DNA of 64,000 bases from Pseudacidovorax intermedius. GTDB taxonomy: Bacteria > Pseudomonadota > Gammaproteobacteria > Burkholderiales > Burkholderiaceae_C. Positions 10,520 to 20,886 of the stretch are shown piece by piece (the first letter of the stretch is position 1; each line of letters starts with the position of its first letter). A program made the position numbers and the translations under genes. The stretch covers positions 62,001 to 126,000 of the forward strand of contig NZ_QQAV01000001.1 of NCBI RefSeq assembly GCF_003350475.1, written 5' to 3'. The notes under the pieces are model-generated. The model did not search any database, had not been told where the DNA came from, and worked only from the letters and a program-made list of their open reading frames with translations.

Positions 10520-11409
10520 GCCGCGCGGCGGCCGGTCATCAGGATCCAGCCGTCTTCGGTGTCGGCGACCTCGAGCGCGATCCAGGGCGCATAGGCCTCC
10601 TTCAGCTCGTCGGCCTGCCGCGACAGGATGCCGGCCAGCACCAGGTGGCCGCCCGGTCGCACGTGGGCGCAGAGCAGCGGCGCCAGCACCTTGAGGGGTG
10701 TGGCCAGGATGTTGGCAAGCACGGTGTCGTATTCGCCCTGGGCCCGCTCGGGCAGGCCGGGCGAGAGCTCGACGGCATTGGCATCGGCGTTGAGGCGGGT
10801 CGATTCCACAGCCGCTTCGTCGATGTCGACGGCATCGATCTCGGTGGCGCCGAACTTCGCGGCGCCGATGGCCAGGATGCCCGAGCCGCAACCGTAGTCG
10901 AGCACGCGCGAACCCAGCACGTCGGCCGGCTGGGTCGCGATCCAGCGCAGGCACATGCGCGTGGTCGGATGGGTGCCTGTGCCGAACGCCAGACCCGGAT
11001 CGAGGCGGATCACCTGCACGGCCTGCGCGGGCGGCTCATGCCAGGTCGGGACGATCCAGAAGCTCTCGGTGATCTCCACCGGCGCAAACTGCGACTGGGT
11101 CAGCCGCACCCAATCCTGCTCGGGCACTTCGGCGATGCCTGCCAGGCTGCAGCCTTCGAAGAAGTCCTGCGCCTGCAGCAGCGCCGCCGCCTCGTCGGCC
11201 TTGGCGCGGGTGTCGAAGAGGGCCACCACGCGCGAGCGCTGCCAGCCTTCGCGCGGCGGCGGCATGCCGGGCTCGCCGAACAGGGCCTGCTCGGCCTCGG
11301 TGTGGGCATCGGCGTCCTCCACCGAGACGGAGAGGGCATCGAGCGCATCGAGCGCATCACCCACCACCTCGACCCGGTCTTCGGGCGCCAAGAGCCGCAG
11401 TTCGAACAT
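10516..11409 (-). CDS. prmA: Ribosomal protein L11 methyltransferase
   Basis: A 297-residue SAM-dependent enzyme that trimethylates ribosomal protein L11. The start MFELRLL at 11409 is the usual PrmA start; the longer frame to 11457 has no family support. An N-terminal L11-recognition domain (about 1-100) precedes the class I methyltransferase core with the SAM motif VLDYGCGSGILAIGA and the catalytic-loop motif LANILATPL. LDPGLAFGTGTHPTT is the family's substrate-site signature. It lies 142 bp downstream of accC, with a hairpin between them. Confidence 0.95.
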   Translation of the reverse strand: MFELRLLAPEDRVEVVGDALDALDALSVSVEDADAHTEAEQALFGEPGMPPPREGWQRSRVVALFDTRAKADEAAALLQAQDFFEGCSLAGIAEVPEQDWVRLTQSQFAPVEITESFWIVPTWHEPPAQAVQVIRLDPGLAFGTGTHPTTRMCLRWIATQPADVLGSRVLDYGCGSGILAIGAAKFGATEIDAVDIDEAAVESTRLNADANAVELSPGLPERAQGEYDTVLANILATPLKVLAPLLCAHVRPGGHLVLAGILSRQADELKEAYAPWIALEVADTEDGWILMTGRRAA

Positions 11410-11464
11410 GAATCGCCTTTCCTCAACGGGCCGCGCGCCCATGCCGCGCGGCCCCATAACGAAC

Positions 11465-11496
11465 GCGCCGCGGACCGGAAGGCCGGGCCGCGGCGC
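11465..11496 (-). terminator. Hairpin between accC and prmA
   Basis: GCGCCGCGG (11465-11473) pairs with CCGCGGCGC (11488-11496), and an inner CCGG/CCGG closes on AAGG. On the minus strand the following bases are GTTCGTT, a poor U-tract. It may partly uncouple prmA from accBC, as an attenuator or mRNA 3' stabiliser. Confidence 0.45.
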
Positions 11497-11551
11497 AAGT
11501 CTTCACAAAGTATCGCCGGTGCGGGTCGCCCCGCCCAGGGCCGCGCGCCGA

Positions 11552-12901
11552 CTAGCGCTTGTGGGCGGCCATCCACTCTTCCAGATAGTGGATGTTGGTG
11601 CCGCCGGCCATGAACTTGGCGTCCACCATCAGCTCGCGGTGCAGCGGGATGTTGGTCAGGATGCCTTCGACCACCGTCTCGTTGAGCGCCGTGCGCATGC
11701 GGGCCATGGCCTGCTCGCGCGTGTCGCCGTAGACGATCAGCTTGCCGATCATCGAGTCGTAGTTGGGCGGCACGAAGTAGTTGGTGTAGACGTGCGAATC
11801 GACGCGCACGCCGGGACCACCCGGCGGATGCCACATGGTGATGCGGCCCGGCGACGGCGTGAACTTGTACGGGTCTTCGGCGTTGATCCGGCACTCGATG
11901 GCATGGCCCTTGAGCTGGATCTGGCGCTGGGTGAAGGGCAGCTTCTCGCCGGCGGCGACCATGATCTGCGTCTTCACGATGTCGATGCCGGTCACCAGCT
12001 CCGTCACCGGATGCTCCACCTGCACGCGGGTGTTCATCTCGATGAAGTAGAACTCGCCGTTCTCGTACAGGAACTCGAAGGTGCCGGCACCGCGGTAGCC
12101 GATCTTCTTGCAGGCGGCGGCGCAGCGCTCGCCGATCTTTTCGATCAGCTTGCGCGGAATGCCGGGGGCCGGCGACTCCTCGATCACCTTCTGGTGGCGG
12201 CGCTGCATGGAGCAGTCACGCTCGCCCAGGTAGACGGCGTTCTTGTGCTTGTCCGCGAGGATCTGGATCTCGATGTGCCGCGGGTTCTGGAGGAACTTCT
12301 CCATGTAAACCGCCGGATTGTTGAAGGCCGCGGCCGCCTCGGCCTTGGTCATCTGGATCGCATTGACCAGCGCGGCTTCGGTGTGCACCACGCGCATGCC
12401 GCGGCCACCGCCACCGCCCGCGGCCTTGATGATCACCGGATAGCCGATGGCGCGGGCGATGCGCTTGTTGGCCGTCGCATCGTCCGACAGCTCGCCGTCC
12501 GAGCCGGGCACGCAGGGCACGCCGGCCTTGATCATGGCCTGCTTGGCCGACACCTTGTCGCCCATGATGCGGATCGACTCAGGCGTGGGGCCGATGAACT
12601 GGAAGCCGCTCTGCTCCACCCGTTCGGCGAAGTTGGCGTTTTCCGAGAGGAAGCCGTAGCCGGGGTGGATGGCCTCGGCGTCCGTGACCTCGGCGGCCGA
12701 GATGATGGCCGGCATGTTGAGGTAGCTCTGCGACGAGGGCGCCGGGCCGATGCATACGGCCTCTTCGGCCAGCTTGACGTACTTGGCCTCGCGGTCGGCC
12801 TCGGAATACACCATGACCGCCTTGATGCCCAGTTCGCTGCAGGCGCGCTGGATCCGCAAAGCGATCTCGCCCCGGTTGGCAACGAGGATCTTCTTGAACA
12901 T
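11552..12901 (-). CDS. accC: Acetyl-CoA carboxylase, biotin carboxylase subunit
   Basis: A 449-residue ATP-grasp enzyme that carboxylates the biotin on AccB, the first step of malonyl-CoA synthesis. Expected signatures are present: N-terminal [13 protein letters not shown], the Gly-rich ATP lid [11 protein letters not shown], the catalytic block [26 protein letters not shown] split over the metal site (EMNTR), and YDSMIGK. The length equals the E. coli enzyme. It starts 8 bp after accB, the standard accBC pair. Confidence 0.98.
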   Translation of the reverse strand: MFKKILVANRGEIALRIQRACSELGIKAVMVYSEADREAKYVKLAEEAVCIGPAPSSQSYLNMPAIISAAEVTDAEAIHPGYGFLSENANFAERVEQSGFQFIGPTPESIRIMGDKVSAKQAMIKAGVPCVPGSDGELSDDATANKRIARAIGYPVIIKAAGGGGGRGMRVVHTEAALVNAIQMTKAEAAAAFNNPAVYMEKFLQNPRHIEIQILADKHKNAVYLGERDCSMQRRHQKVIEESPAPGIPRKLIEKIGERCAAACKKIGYRGAGTFEFLYENGEFYFIEMNTRVQVEHPVTELVTGIDIVKTQIMVAAGEKLPFTQRQIQLKGHAIECRINAEDPYKFTPSPGRITMWHPPGGPGVRVDSHVYTNYFVPPNYDSMIGKLIVYGDTREQAMARMRTALNETVVEGILTNIPLHRELMVDAKFMAGGTNIHYLEEWMAAHKR

Positions 12902-12909
12902 TCAGCGTC

Positions 12910-13377
12910 TCACTCGATGATGAACAGCGGCTGGCCGTATTCGACGGCCTGGCCGTTCTCGCCGAGGATCTGCTTGACGGTGCCCGACTTGTCGGCCTCG
13001 ATCTCGTTGAGGATCTTCATCGCCTCGATGATGCAGAGGGTGTCGCCCTCCTTCACCTGGGAGCCGACCTCCACGAACGCGGCGGCGCCGGGACTGGAGG
13101 AGCGGTAGAACGTGCCGACCATGGGCGACTTCACCACATGGCCCGAGGGCGCCGCCTCTGCGGACGCAGCGGCCGGCGCCGCAGCCTGCGCTGCCGGGGC
13201 AGCCGCCATGACGGCAGGCGCCGCTGCCGCGGGCATGGCCGCCTGGACATACTGAACGGGGGCGGCTTCGCCCGCCTTGACGATGCGCACCTTGCCTTCG
13301 GCTTCGGTGATCTCGAGTTCGGAAATATTGGATTCAGACACCAGGTCGATCAGTGTCTTGAGTTTGCGCAGATCCAT
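12910..13377 (-). CDS. accB: Biotin carboxyl carrier protein of acetyl-CoA carboxylase
   Basis: A 155-residue carrier. Residues 1-36 are the N-terminal helix-strand region, about 46-78 an Ala/Pro-rich flexible linker, and 79-155 the biotinyl domain with EAMK, in which K121 is the biotinylated lysine. The start MDLRKLK at 13377 is the family start; the longer frame reads into the leader. It is translated just ahead of accC. The 98-bp gap to the upstream thioredoxin gene probably holds its own promoter, though none stands out. Confidence 0.96.
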   Translation of the reverse strand: MDLRKLKTLIDLVSESNISELEITEAEGKVRIVKAGEAAPVQYVQAAMPAAAAPAVMAAAPAAQAAAPAAASAEAAPSGHVVKSPMVGTFYRSSSPGAAAFVEVGSQVKEGDTLCIIEAMKILNEIEADKSGTVKQILGENGQAVEYGQPLFIIE

Positions 13378-13475
13378 GATTCTCCAGCGCCGGCCGCGGA
13401 GGCCGTCTATCGAACTTGCTTGAAAGTCGGCGTACGTCGGCGTTTTGACGCCATCTGCCGAGAAGGTCGCGGATT

Positions 13476-14024
13476 CTAGCCGTGAACCACTGCGCGCTGC
13501 CAAGCCTGCAGATCCGCCGGCTCGACCTTGCCCATTCTACGGTCGCGCACGGCACCGCCCGAATCGAGCACGAGCGTGAAGGGCAGGCCGCCGCTGTCAT
13601 TGCCCAGGGCCTTGACCAGCGACAGGGCCTGCGCGCCTGCGATGCCGATCGGGAAACCCACTGGAAGCCGCGCCAGGAACTTGTCCACCGGCTCCGCGCG
13701 ATCGACGGCGATGCCGACCACGTGCCAGCCATTGGCCGTGTTTTCGCGGTGGAAGCGGTCGAGCAGCGGCATCTCCTCGACACAGGGGGGACACCAGGTC
13801 GCCCAGAAATTGACCAGCGTCGGCTTGCCACGCAGCGCCGCCAGGGCCAACTCGCCACCGCCGGGCCGCGGAAGACGCAGCGACCACAGCGCGTCCGGGA
13901 CCTCCCCCGCTGCCGACACGCCGGACTGCGGCTGTTCACGATGCCGCCACAGTGCCAAGCCCGCGCAGGCGGCCACCGCGGAGGCACCGCCATACGCCAG
14001 CCACTGCCGACGGTTGGCCGTCAT
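13476..14024 (-). CDS. TlpA/ResA-family thiol-disulfide oxidoreductase
   Basis: A 182-residue thioredoxin-fold protein with an N-terminal membrane anchor or signal (about 9-26, preceded by RR) and the active site W77-C78-P-P-C81. The cis-Pro loop is seen in GLPFTLVLD. It is probably anchored in the inner membrane with the catalytic domain in the periplasm, where it would reduce disulfides, for example in cytochrome c maturation. Its start overlaps the stop of the upstream NTase-like gene by 4 bp (ATGA). The substrate is not evident. Confidence 0.88.
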   Translation of the reverse strand: MTANRRQWLAYGGASAVAACAGLALWRHREQPQSGVSAAGEVPDALWSLRLPRPGGGELALAALRGKPTLVNFWATWCPPCVEEMPLLDRFHRENTANGWHVVGIAVDRAEPVDKFLARLPVGFPIGIAGAQALSLVKALGNDSGGLPFTLVLDSGGAVRDRRMGKVEPADLQAWQRAVVHG

Positions 14025-14611
14025 TGCCCTTCCTCCACCAAGCGCCGGACCGACGCCAGATCGCCGCGGGGTGTGCGCCCCTGGCTGTCGGGCCGCAAGG
14101 CACCGCGCAGGTCGTCCAGGTCGTAGATCATCAGGTGCACCCCCACTTCGGTGCCCAGTTCGCGGCTGCGGGCATGGACGCTGAGCGCCTCGACGCTCTC
14201 GCCATGGAAGCCTGTCACGGTACGGGGCTCGTACTCGACGCGGTGGTCGATGAGCGCGATCTCCGCCGACTTGGAGTCATCGCAGAACAACTGGATATAG
14301 ATGTCGCTCAGGCGGGTGGCAGTCCCGTGCCAGACAGAACCCCCGAGATGCGGCCTGAAGGCCGCCATGTGCTCCATCCATTCGAGCGCCAGCCGTCGCA
14401 GCGCCTGCAACTCGGCCGGCTGGGTGTCGGCGCAAAAGATGCGGATGTAGTCGCGCACCTCTTCCTCGACCTCGTCATTGCCGGGCAGGGCCGTGCGTTG
14501 CGGCAGGCCGAGATCGCGCAGGGCACGGCGCTTGGCAGGGCCGTATTCGAGCCCCTCCTCCACGATGAGGCGGGCAGCGGCGGCAGCGATGTCGCGCTTG
14601 GCGGAGTCCAT
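14021..14611 (-). CDS. Conserved hypothetical protein beside mpl, weakly nucleotidyltransferase-like
   Basis: A 196-residue cytoplasmic protein with no signal peptide or membrane segment. The N-terminal half is helical and charged (MDSAKRDIAAAAARLIVEEG). The middle segment WHGTATRLSDIYIQLFCDD loosely recalls the G-S-x(n)-SD-x-D pattern of minimal nucleotidyltransferases, but the catalytic Asp pair is not convincing. The C-terminus contains VGVHLMIYDLDDLRGAL. It is divergent from mpl (69 bp apart) and overlaps the TlpA-like gene by 4 bp. I recognise it only as a conserved betaproteobacterial neighbour of mpl; the function is unknown. Confidence 0.75.
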   Translation of the reverse strand: MDSAKRDIAAAAARLIVEEGLEYGPAKRRALRDLGLPQRTALPGNDEVEEEVRDYIRIFCADTQPAELQALRRLALEWMEHMAAFRPHLGGSVWHGTATRLSDIYIQLFCDDSKSAEIALIDHRVEYEPRTVTGFHGESVEALSVHARSRELGTEVGVHLMIYDLDDLRGALRPDSQGRTPRGDLASVRRLVEEGQ

Positions 14612-14680
14612 CGGCGCATTGTGCCGCCGCGAGGCCGCCCCCGGGGCGGACGGCCCTGCGGCTCTTCCTAGAATCCGCCG

Positions 14681-16156
<1,476 letters not shown>

Positions 16157-16173
16157 CCGCCGGAGAACCCACC

Positions 16174-16689
16174 ATGGCCCAAACCACATCGCGCGCCCGG
16201 CAGCTGATCGAGACGCTGCAACTGCAGCCCCATCCCGAGGGCGGTTGGTACCGCGAGGTGTTCCGCGCACCGACCCCGGTGCAGCCCGCCGACCACCGGG
16301 GACCACGTGCGGCACTGACCAGCATCTACTTCCTGCTGGAGGCCGGCCAGCACTCCCGCTGGCACCAGGTACTGTCGGACGAACTCTGGGTGCATCTGGA
16401 GGGCGTGCCGCTCACCCTGTGGACCGCCGACGCCGCCTTCCGCACGGCGCCGGCCCATGTGCGCCTGGCCCCGGTGGACGTCCACGGCGGCCGCCCCCAG
16501 CACGTGGTGCCCGCCGGCCAGTGGCAGGCGGCACAGCCCGTGGCCACGCACAGCGTCGGAGACTACACCCTGGTCGCCTGCGCCGTCGCGCCGGGTTTCG
16601 ACTTCGCCGACTTCACGCTGATGGACGCCCAGGGCGAGGTGGCCGCCGCCGTGCGACACCACTGGCCCGCGCTGGCTTCCTTCATCTGA
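16174..16689 (+). CDS. Cupin-5 (DUF985) family protein
   Basis: A 171-residue beta-barrel protein. The DUF985 hallmarks are LQPHPEGGWYREVF at the start, SIYFLLEAGQHSRWHQVLSDELWVHL split over the cupin strands, and APGFDFADFTL at the end. ATG 16174 lies 17 bp after mpl, so it is probably cotranscribed. Relatives are cupin-fold proteins of uncertain function. His in SRWHQ and Glu in DELW could bind a metal or ligand. It converges on the DAHP synthase gene with 1 bp between the stops. Confidence 0.85.
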   Translation: MAQTTSRARQLIETLQLQPHPEGGWYREVFRAPTPVQPADHRGPRAALTSIYFLLEAGQHSRWHQVLSDELWVHLEGVPLTLWTADAAFRTAPAHVRLAPVDVHGGRPQHVVPAGQWQAAQPVATHSVGDYTLVACAVAPGFDFADFTLMDAQGEVAAAVRHHWPALASFI

Positions 16690-16690
16690 T

Positions 16691-17806
16691 TCAACCGCGA
16701 CGCTTCTTCACCGCCTGCGACAGCACATCCAGCAGGCCGCGCGAATCGTCCCAGCCCAGGCAGGCATCGGTGATGCTCTTGCCGTATTCCAGCGCCGACG
16801 GCACATCCTTGCCCGGCGAGAACTTCTGCGCGCCGGCCTGGATGTGGCTTTCCACCATCACGCCAAAGACCTTGCGGCTGCCGCCCGCGATCTGGTCGGC
16901 GATGTCGCGCGCCACCTCGACCTGCTTCTGGTGCTGCTTGCTGCTGTTGGCATGGCTGCAGTCCACCATCAGCGTGGGCGGCAGGCCGGCGGCCTCCAGG
17001 TCGCGGCAGGCGGTCTCGACGCTGGCGGCGTCGTAGTTGGGCGCCTTGCCGCCACGCAGGATCACGTGGCAGTCCTTGTTGCCGTTGGTCTGCACGATGG
17101 CGACCTGGCCGTTCTTGTGCACCGACAGGAAGTGGTGGCCGCGCGCCGCCGCCTGGATGGCGTCGGTGGCGATGCGGATGTTGCCGTCCGTGCCGTTCTT
17201 GAAGCCGATGGGCGCCGACAGGCCCGAGGCCAGTTCGCGGTGCACCTGGCTCTCGGTGGTGCGCGCGCCGATGGCGCCCCAGGCGATCAGGTCACCGATG
17301 TACTGGGGCGAGATCACGTCCAGGAACTCGCTGCCCGCCGGCAGGCCCAGGCGGTTGATGTCGATGAGCAATTGACGGGCGATGCGCAGGCCCTCGTCGA
17401 TGCGGTAGCTCTCGTCCAGGTACGGGTCGTTGATCAGGCCCTTCCAGCCGACGGTGGTGCGCGGCTTCTCGAAGTACACGCGCATCACGATCTCCAGCGA
17501 GTCGGCGTACTTTTCGCGCTCGGCCTTCAGGCGGCGGGCGTAGTCGAGCGCCGCGGCGGGGTCATGGATGGAACACGGCCCCATCACCACCAGCAGCCGG
17601 TCGTCCTGGCCGGCCATGATGTTGTGGATGTTGCGGCGGGTGTCGGTGATCAGCTTCTCGACGGCCGTGCCATGGATGGGGAAGAAGCGGATGAGGTGTT
17701 CCGGAGGGGGCAGCACGTTGATGTCCTTGATGCGTTCGTCGTCGGTCTGGCTGGTTTTCTCGACGGGCGCATACCAGGGGTTGGCGGTGGCATTGCTGCT
17801 GTTCAT
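16691..17806 (-). CDS. aroG: 3-deoxy-7-phosphoheptulonate (DAHP) synthase, AroG/F/H type
   Basis: A 371-residue type I DAHP synthase. It condenses phosphoenolpyruvate with erythrose 4-phosphate, the entry step to the shikimate pathway. Conserved segments: GPCSIHDP, RVYFEKPRTTVGWKGLINDP (PEP and metal site), GARTTESQVHRELASGL, GFKNGTDG and DCSHANS. The N-terminal extension that forms the feedback-inhibition site in the family is present, but which amino acid it senses cannot be read with certainty. Transcription should start near 17990 and pass through an aromatic-rich leader peptide and a terminator at 17855-17891, so expression is probably controlled by attenuation. aroE lies elsewhere in the window (24521). 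Confidence 0.96.
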   Translation of the reverse strand: MNSSNATANPWYAPVEKTSQTDDERIKDINVLPPPEHLIRFFPIHGTAVEKLITDTRRNIHNIMAGQDDRLLVVMGPCSIHDPAAALDYARRLKAEREKYADSLEIVMRVYFEKPRTTVGWKGLINDPYLDESYRIDEGLRIARQLLIDINRLGLPAGSEFLDVISPQYIGDLIAWGAIGARTTESQVHRELASGLSAPIGFKNGTDGNIRIATDAIQAAARGHHFLSVHKNGQVAIVQTNGNKDCHVILRGGKAPNYDAASVETACRDLEAAGLPPTLMVDCSHANSSKQHQKQVEVARDIADQIAGGSRKVFGVMVESHIQAGAQKFSPGKDVPSALEYGKSITDACLGWDDSRGLLDVLSQAVKKRRG

Positions 17807-17854
17807 GGGAACGATCCTTCTTGTGGGTTGATGTGTGACGGAAAACGGGGGGAC

Positions 17855-17891
17855 AAAAAAAACCGCCGGGCTTGTGGCACCGGCGGTTTTT
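17855..17891 (-). terminator. Attenuator hairpin in the aroG leader
   Basis: Read on the minus strand, AAAAACCGCCGG (17891-17880) pairs with CCGGCGGTTTTT (17869-17858) around a 10-nt loop, with an eight-U run at 17862-17855. It stands 49 bp before the aroG start and after a tiny leader ORF, so it ends transcription before the gene it precedes. The 5' arm core CCGCCGG can instead pair with CCGGCGG inside the leader ORF (17931-17937), which would form an antiterminator. This is the classic 2:3 versus 3:4 arrangement. Confidence 0.9.
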
Positions 17892-17911
17892 GAGGGGTGG
17901 GGTTGTTGCGT

Positions 17912-17986
17912 TTACGCGCGCGCCTCTCGTCCGCCGGAGTCCGGGAACCAAAAGTAGGCAAGGTAATAAGCGCGTTGAGCGAACAT
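17912..17986 (-). CDS. Aromatic-rich leader peptide of aroG (24 aa)
   Basis: ATG 17986 opens a 24-codon frame ending in TAA at 17912. Residues 2-14 contain seven aromatics: three Phe, three Tyr and one Trp, with the core YYLAYFWF at 7-14. The chance of such a run just before a terminator and a DAHP synthase is small. Stalling of the ribosome on Tyr, Phe or Trp codons when the charged tRNA is scarce would favour the antiterminator. The second half of the peptide codes the RNA arm (17931-17937) that competes with the terminator. The Shine-Dalgarno is weak (GAG about 10 nt upstream). Too short for standard gene callers. Confidence 0.85.
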   Translation of the reverse strand: MFAQRAYYLAYFWFPDSGGREARA

Positions 17987-17994
17987 GGAGCGCG

Positions 17995-18022
17995 ACTCTA
18001 GCACGTAAAAAACGGCTGCCAA
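17995..18022 (-). promoter_or_regulatory. Predicted sigma-70 promoter of the aroG leader
   Basis: On the minus strand, -35 TTGGCA (18022-18017), a 16-nt spacer and -10 TAGAGT (18000-17995). It lies just after the tldD stop. Transcription would start near 17988, only a few nt before the leader ATG, so the leader mRNA would have almost no 5' UTR. The promoter assignment is therefore moderate. Confidence 0.5.
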
Positions 18023-18035
18023 GCTGTATTTATGC

Positions 18036-19496
18036 TCAGGCCGTGCCACCGACGGTGAGGCGGTCGATGCGCAGCGTGGGCTGGCCCACGCCCACGGGCA
18101 CGCTCTGGCCCTCCTTGCCGCAGGTGCCCACGCCGGTGTCCAGCTTCATGTCGTTGCCGATCATGCTCACGCGCGTCAGTGCGTCCGGGCCGTTGCCCAC
18201 GATGGTCGCGCCCTTGACCGGGTAGAGAAGTTTGCCCTTCTCGACCCACCAGGCCTCGCTGGCCGAGAACACGAACTTGCCGCTGGTGATGTCGACCTGG
18301 CCGCCGCCGAAGTTGGTGGCGTACAGGCCTTTGTCGATGCTGGCGACGATCTCGTCCGGGTGGCGGTCGCCGCCCAGCATGTAGGTGTTGGTCATGCGCG
18401 GCATGGGCAGGTGCGCATAGCTCTCGCGCCGACCATTGCCGGTGGGCGCCACGCCCATCAGGCGGGCGTTGAGCGAATCCTGGATGTAGCCCTTGAGGAT
18501 GCCGTCCTCGATCAGCACGTTGCGCTGGCTGGGGTTGCCCTCGTCGTCCACGTTGAGCGAGCCGCGGCGGTCGGCGATGGTGCCGTCGTCCAGCACCGTC
18601 ACGCCCTTGGCCGCCACGCGCTGGCCGATGCGACCGCTGAAGGCGCTGGAGCCCTTGCGGTTGAAGTCGCCTTCCAGGCCGTGGCCCACCGCCTCGTGCA
18701 GCAGGATGCCGGGCCAGCCGGGGCCGAGCACCACGACCATCTCGCCAGCCGGGGCCGGGCGCGATTCGAGGTTGGTCAGGGCCGAATTGACGGCATGGTC
18801 CACGTACTCGGCGATCTGCTCGTCGCCGAAGTAGGCCAGGCCGAAGCGGCCGCCGCCGCCGCCGGAGCCGATCTCGCGGCGGCCGTTGTGTTCCGCAATG
18901 ACCGTGACCGACAGGCGCACCAGCGGGCGCACGTCGGCGGCCAGCGTGCCGTCCGCACGCGCCACCAAAACCACGTCGTATTCGCTCGCCAGGCCCGCCA
19001 TGACCTGCGCGATGCGCGGGTCGCGGCTGCGGGCCAGCTTCTCGACCTTTTCGAGCAGCGCCACCTTGGCCGTGCTGTCGAGTGTGGCGATGGGGTCGAT
19101 GCCGCCGTAGAGCTGGCGACTGGGCGCCACCTTGCGGGCCGGCGCCTTGACGCGGCCCGACTTGCCGGCCGCGGCGATGGCACGCACGGTGCGAGCCGCG
19201 TCGAGGAGCGAGGCCTCGGAGATGTCGTCGGAATAGGCGAAGGCGGTCTTCTCGCCGCTCACTGCGCGCACGCCCACGCCCTGGTCGATGGAGAAGCTGC
19301 CCGTCTTGACGATGCCTTCCTCCAGGCTCCAGCCCTCGGCGCGGGTGTACTGGAAGTACAGGTCCGCGTCGTCCACCTTGTGCGCGCGGATCTCGGCCAG
19401 GGCCCTCGCCAGGTGCGTCTCGTCGAGCCCGAAGGGCGTGAGCAAAAGCTGCTGCGCCGTGGCCAGGCGCTCGAGGGTGGGTTCGCGGGAGATCAT
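18036..19496 (-). CDS. tldD: Metalloprotease TldD
   Basis: A 486-residue member of the TldD/PmbA (U62) family. The metal-binding stretch HEAVGHGLEGD supplies the HExxxH ligands. The C-terminal region has the family block VDITSGKFVFSASEAWWVE and GNGPDALTRVSMIGNDM. In other bacteria TldD works as a heterodimer with TldE/PmbA and degrades unfolded peptides or matures antibiotic peptides such as microcin B17. No pmbA is in this window. The start MISREPTLERL at 19496 has no competing upstream start with family support. Confidence 0.95.
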   Translation of the reverse strand: MISREPTLERLATAQQLLLTPFGLDETHLARALAEIRAHKVDDADLYFQYTRAEGWSLEEGIVKTGSFSIDQGVGVRAVSGEKTAFAYSDDISEASLLDAARTVRAIAAAGKSGRVKAPARKVAPSRQLYGGIDPIATLDSTAKVALLEKVEKLARSRDPRIAQVMAGLASEYDVVLVARADGTLAADVRPLVRLSVTVIAEHNGRREIGSGGGGGRFGLAYFGDEQIAEYVDHAVNSALTNLESRPAPAGEMVVVLGPGWPGILLHEAVGHGLEGDFNRKGSSAFSGRIGQRVAAKGVTVLDDGTIADRRGSLNVDDEGNPSQRNVLIEDGILKGYIQDSLNARLMGVAPTGNGRRESYAHLPMPRMTNTYMLGGDRHPDEIVASIDKGLYATNFGGGQVDITSGKFVFSASEAWWVEKGKLLYPVKGATIVGNGPDALTRVSMIGNDMKLDTGVGTCGKEGQSVPVGVGQPTLRIDRLTVGGTA

Positions 19497-19690
19497 CGGC
19501 AGATTATTGCTCGCGCCTCCGGACGCTGCCCCCGTCCTCGGGGATCGGCAGGCCGGGGATCAGGGGCAATGCCAACGCTGCGCGCGCGGCTGCGGCTGAC
19601 GGGTCGGGACGCGTAGAACCGGGTCGGGGCGAGGGACCGACGGCGCAAGCGCTCGCCAGATGCGACAGGCCTGGCGCGACGACCGGAAGA

Positions 19691-20845
19691 TCAGGTCTGC
19701 ATCAGGCGCCGCGAGCGCGCGATCGACATCAGGATGCCCAGCCCCAACCCCAGCGTCACCATGGCCGTGCCGCCATAGCTGACGAAGGGCAGCGGCACGC
19801 CCACCACCGGCAGGATGCCGCTGACCATGCCCATGTTCACGAAGGCATAGGTGAAGAAGATCATCGTCACCGCACCGGCCAGCAGCCGCGAGAACAGCGT
19901 CGGTGCCGACGAGGCGATGGCCAGGCCGCGGAAGATCAGGAAGATGAAGCCGCAGATCAGGAAAAGGTTGCCGGCCAGGCCGAACTCCTCGGAATAGGCG
20001 GCAAAGATGAAATCGGTGGTGCGCTCGGGAATGAACTCCAGGTGCGTCTGCGTGCCCTGCATGAAACCCTTGCCGCCCAGCCCGCCGGAGCCGATGGCGA
20101 TCATGCCCTGGATGATGTGGAAGCCCTTGCCCAGCGGGTCTCGGAAGGGATCGAGCAGCGTGCACACCCGCTGGCGCTGGTACTCGTGCAGGATGCGCCA
20201 GTCGACGCCATCGGCGCACAGCTGCGGCTCGTACCAGACGATCAGCGTCACGGCGATGGCGATGATGATCACCGGCGGCACGATCAGCTTCCAGGGCAGG
20301 CCGGCGAAGAAGATCACCGACAGCCCGGCCGCCAGCACCAGCAGCGAGGTGCCCAGATCGGGCTGCTTCATGATCAGGCCGACCGGAACCGCGAGCAGCA
20401 CGAAGGAGACCACGAAATCCAGCGGCCGCAACTGGCCTTCGCGCCGCTGGAACCACCAAGCCAGCATCATCGGCATGGCGATCTTCAGGATCTCGCTGGG
20501 CTGGATCACCACGCCCACGTTCAGCCAACGCGTGGCGCCCTTCTTGGTGACGCCGAACAGCGCCACCGCCACCAGCAGCGTGACGCCGAACGCATACAGG
20601 GGCACCGCCAGGCTCATCAGCCGCTGCGGCGGCACCTGGGCCACGAGGAACATGATGCCGGCCGCCAGCAGCATGTTGCGGCCATGGTCGGAGAACCGGG
20701 TGCCGCTGTCGTAGCCTGAGGAATACATGGCCACCATGCCGGTCGAGGCCAGCACCACCAGCGCGAGCACCAGCAGGACGTCGAAGCCCTGGAACACAGG
20801 CGCGATGCGGCGCAGGAGCGAGGGGCGCTGGAAGACGGCAGACAT
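19691..20845 (-). CDS. rodA: Rod-shape SEDS peptidoglycan polymerase RodA
   Basis: A 384-residue SEDS glycosyltransferase with about ten membrane segments. It polymerises lipid II during cell elongation with its partner PBP2. Conserved parts: TKKGATRWLNVG with QPSEILKI, the catalytic-region motif KQPDLGTSLL, the long periplasmic loop (DPFRDPLGKGFHIIQGMIAIGSGG in part), and the C-terminal GVPLPFVSYGGTAM. It differs from FtsW at 40040 in lacking the N-terminal cytoplasmic extension. It sits 194 bp ahead of tldD and is divergent from yqiA by only 41 bp; mreBCD and mrdA are not beside it. Confidence 0.95.
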   Translation of the reverse strand: MSAVFQRPSLLRRIAPVFQGFDVLLVLALVVLASTGMVAMYSSGYDSGTRFSDHGRNMLLAAGIMFLVAQVPPQRLMSLAVPLYAFGVTLLVAVALFGVTKKGATRWLNVGVVIQPSEILKIAMPMMLAWWFQRREGQLRPLDFVVSFVLLAVPVGLIMKQPDLGTSLLVLAAGLSVIFFAGLPWKLIVPPVIIIAIAVTLIVWYEPQLCADGVDWRILHEYQRQRVCTLLDPFRDPLGKGFHIIQGMIAIGSGGLGGKGFMQGTQTHLEFIPERTTDFIFAAYSEEFGLAGNLFLICGFIFLIFRGLAIASSAPTLFSRLLAGAVTMIFFTYAFVNMGMVSGILPVVGVPLPFVSYGGTAMVTLGLGLGILMSIARSRRLMQT

Positions 20846-20886
20846 GAGGCGCGCGATTATCCGCGTGCCCCGCTACAGTGCGGCAA

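Noticed and set aside
17887-17986. Reading the aroG-leader hairpin as the terminator of tldD
   Set aside because: It lies more than 140 bp beyond the tldD stop, after a separate promoter and the aromatic leader frame, and an alternative pairing arm exists, so attenuation explains it better.
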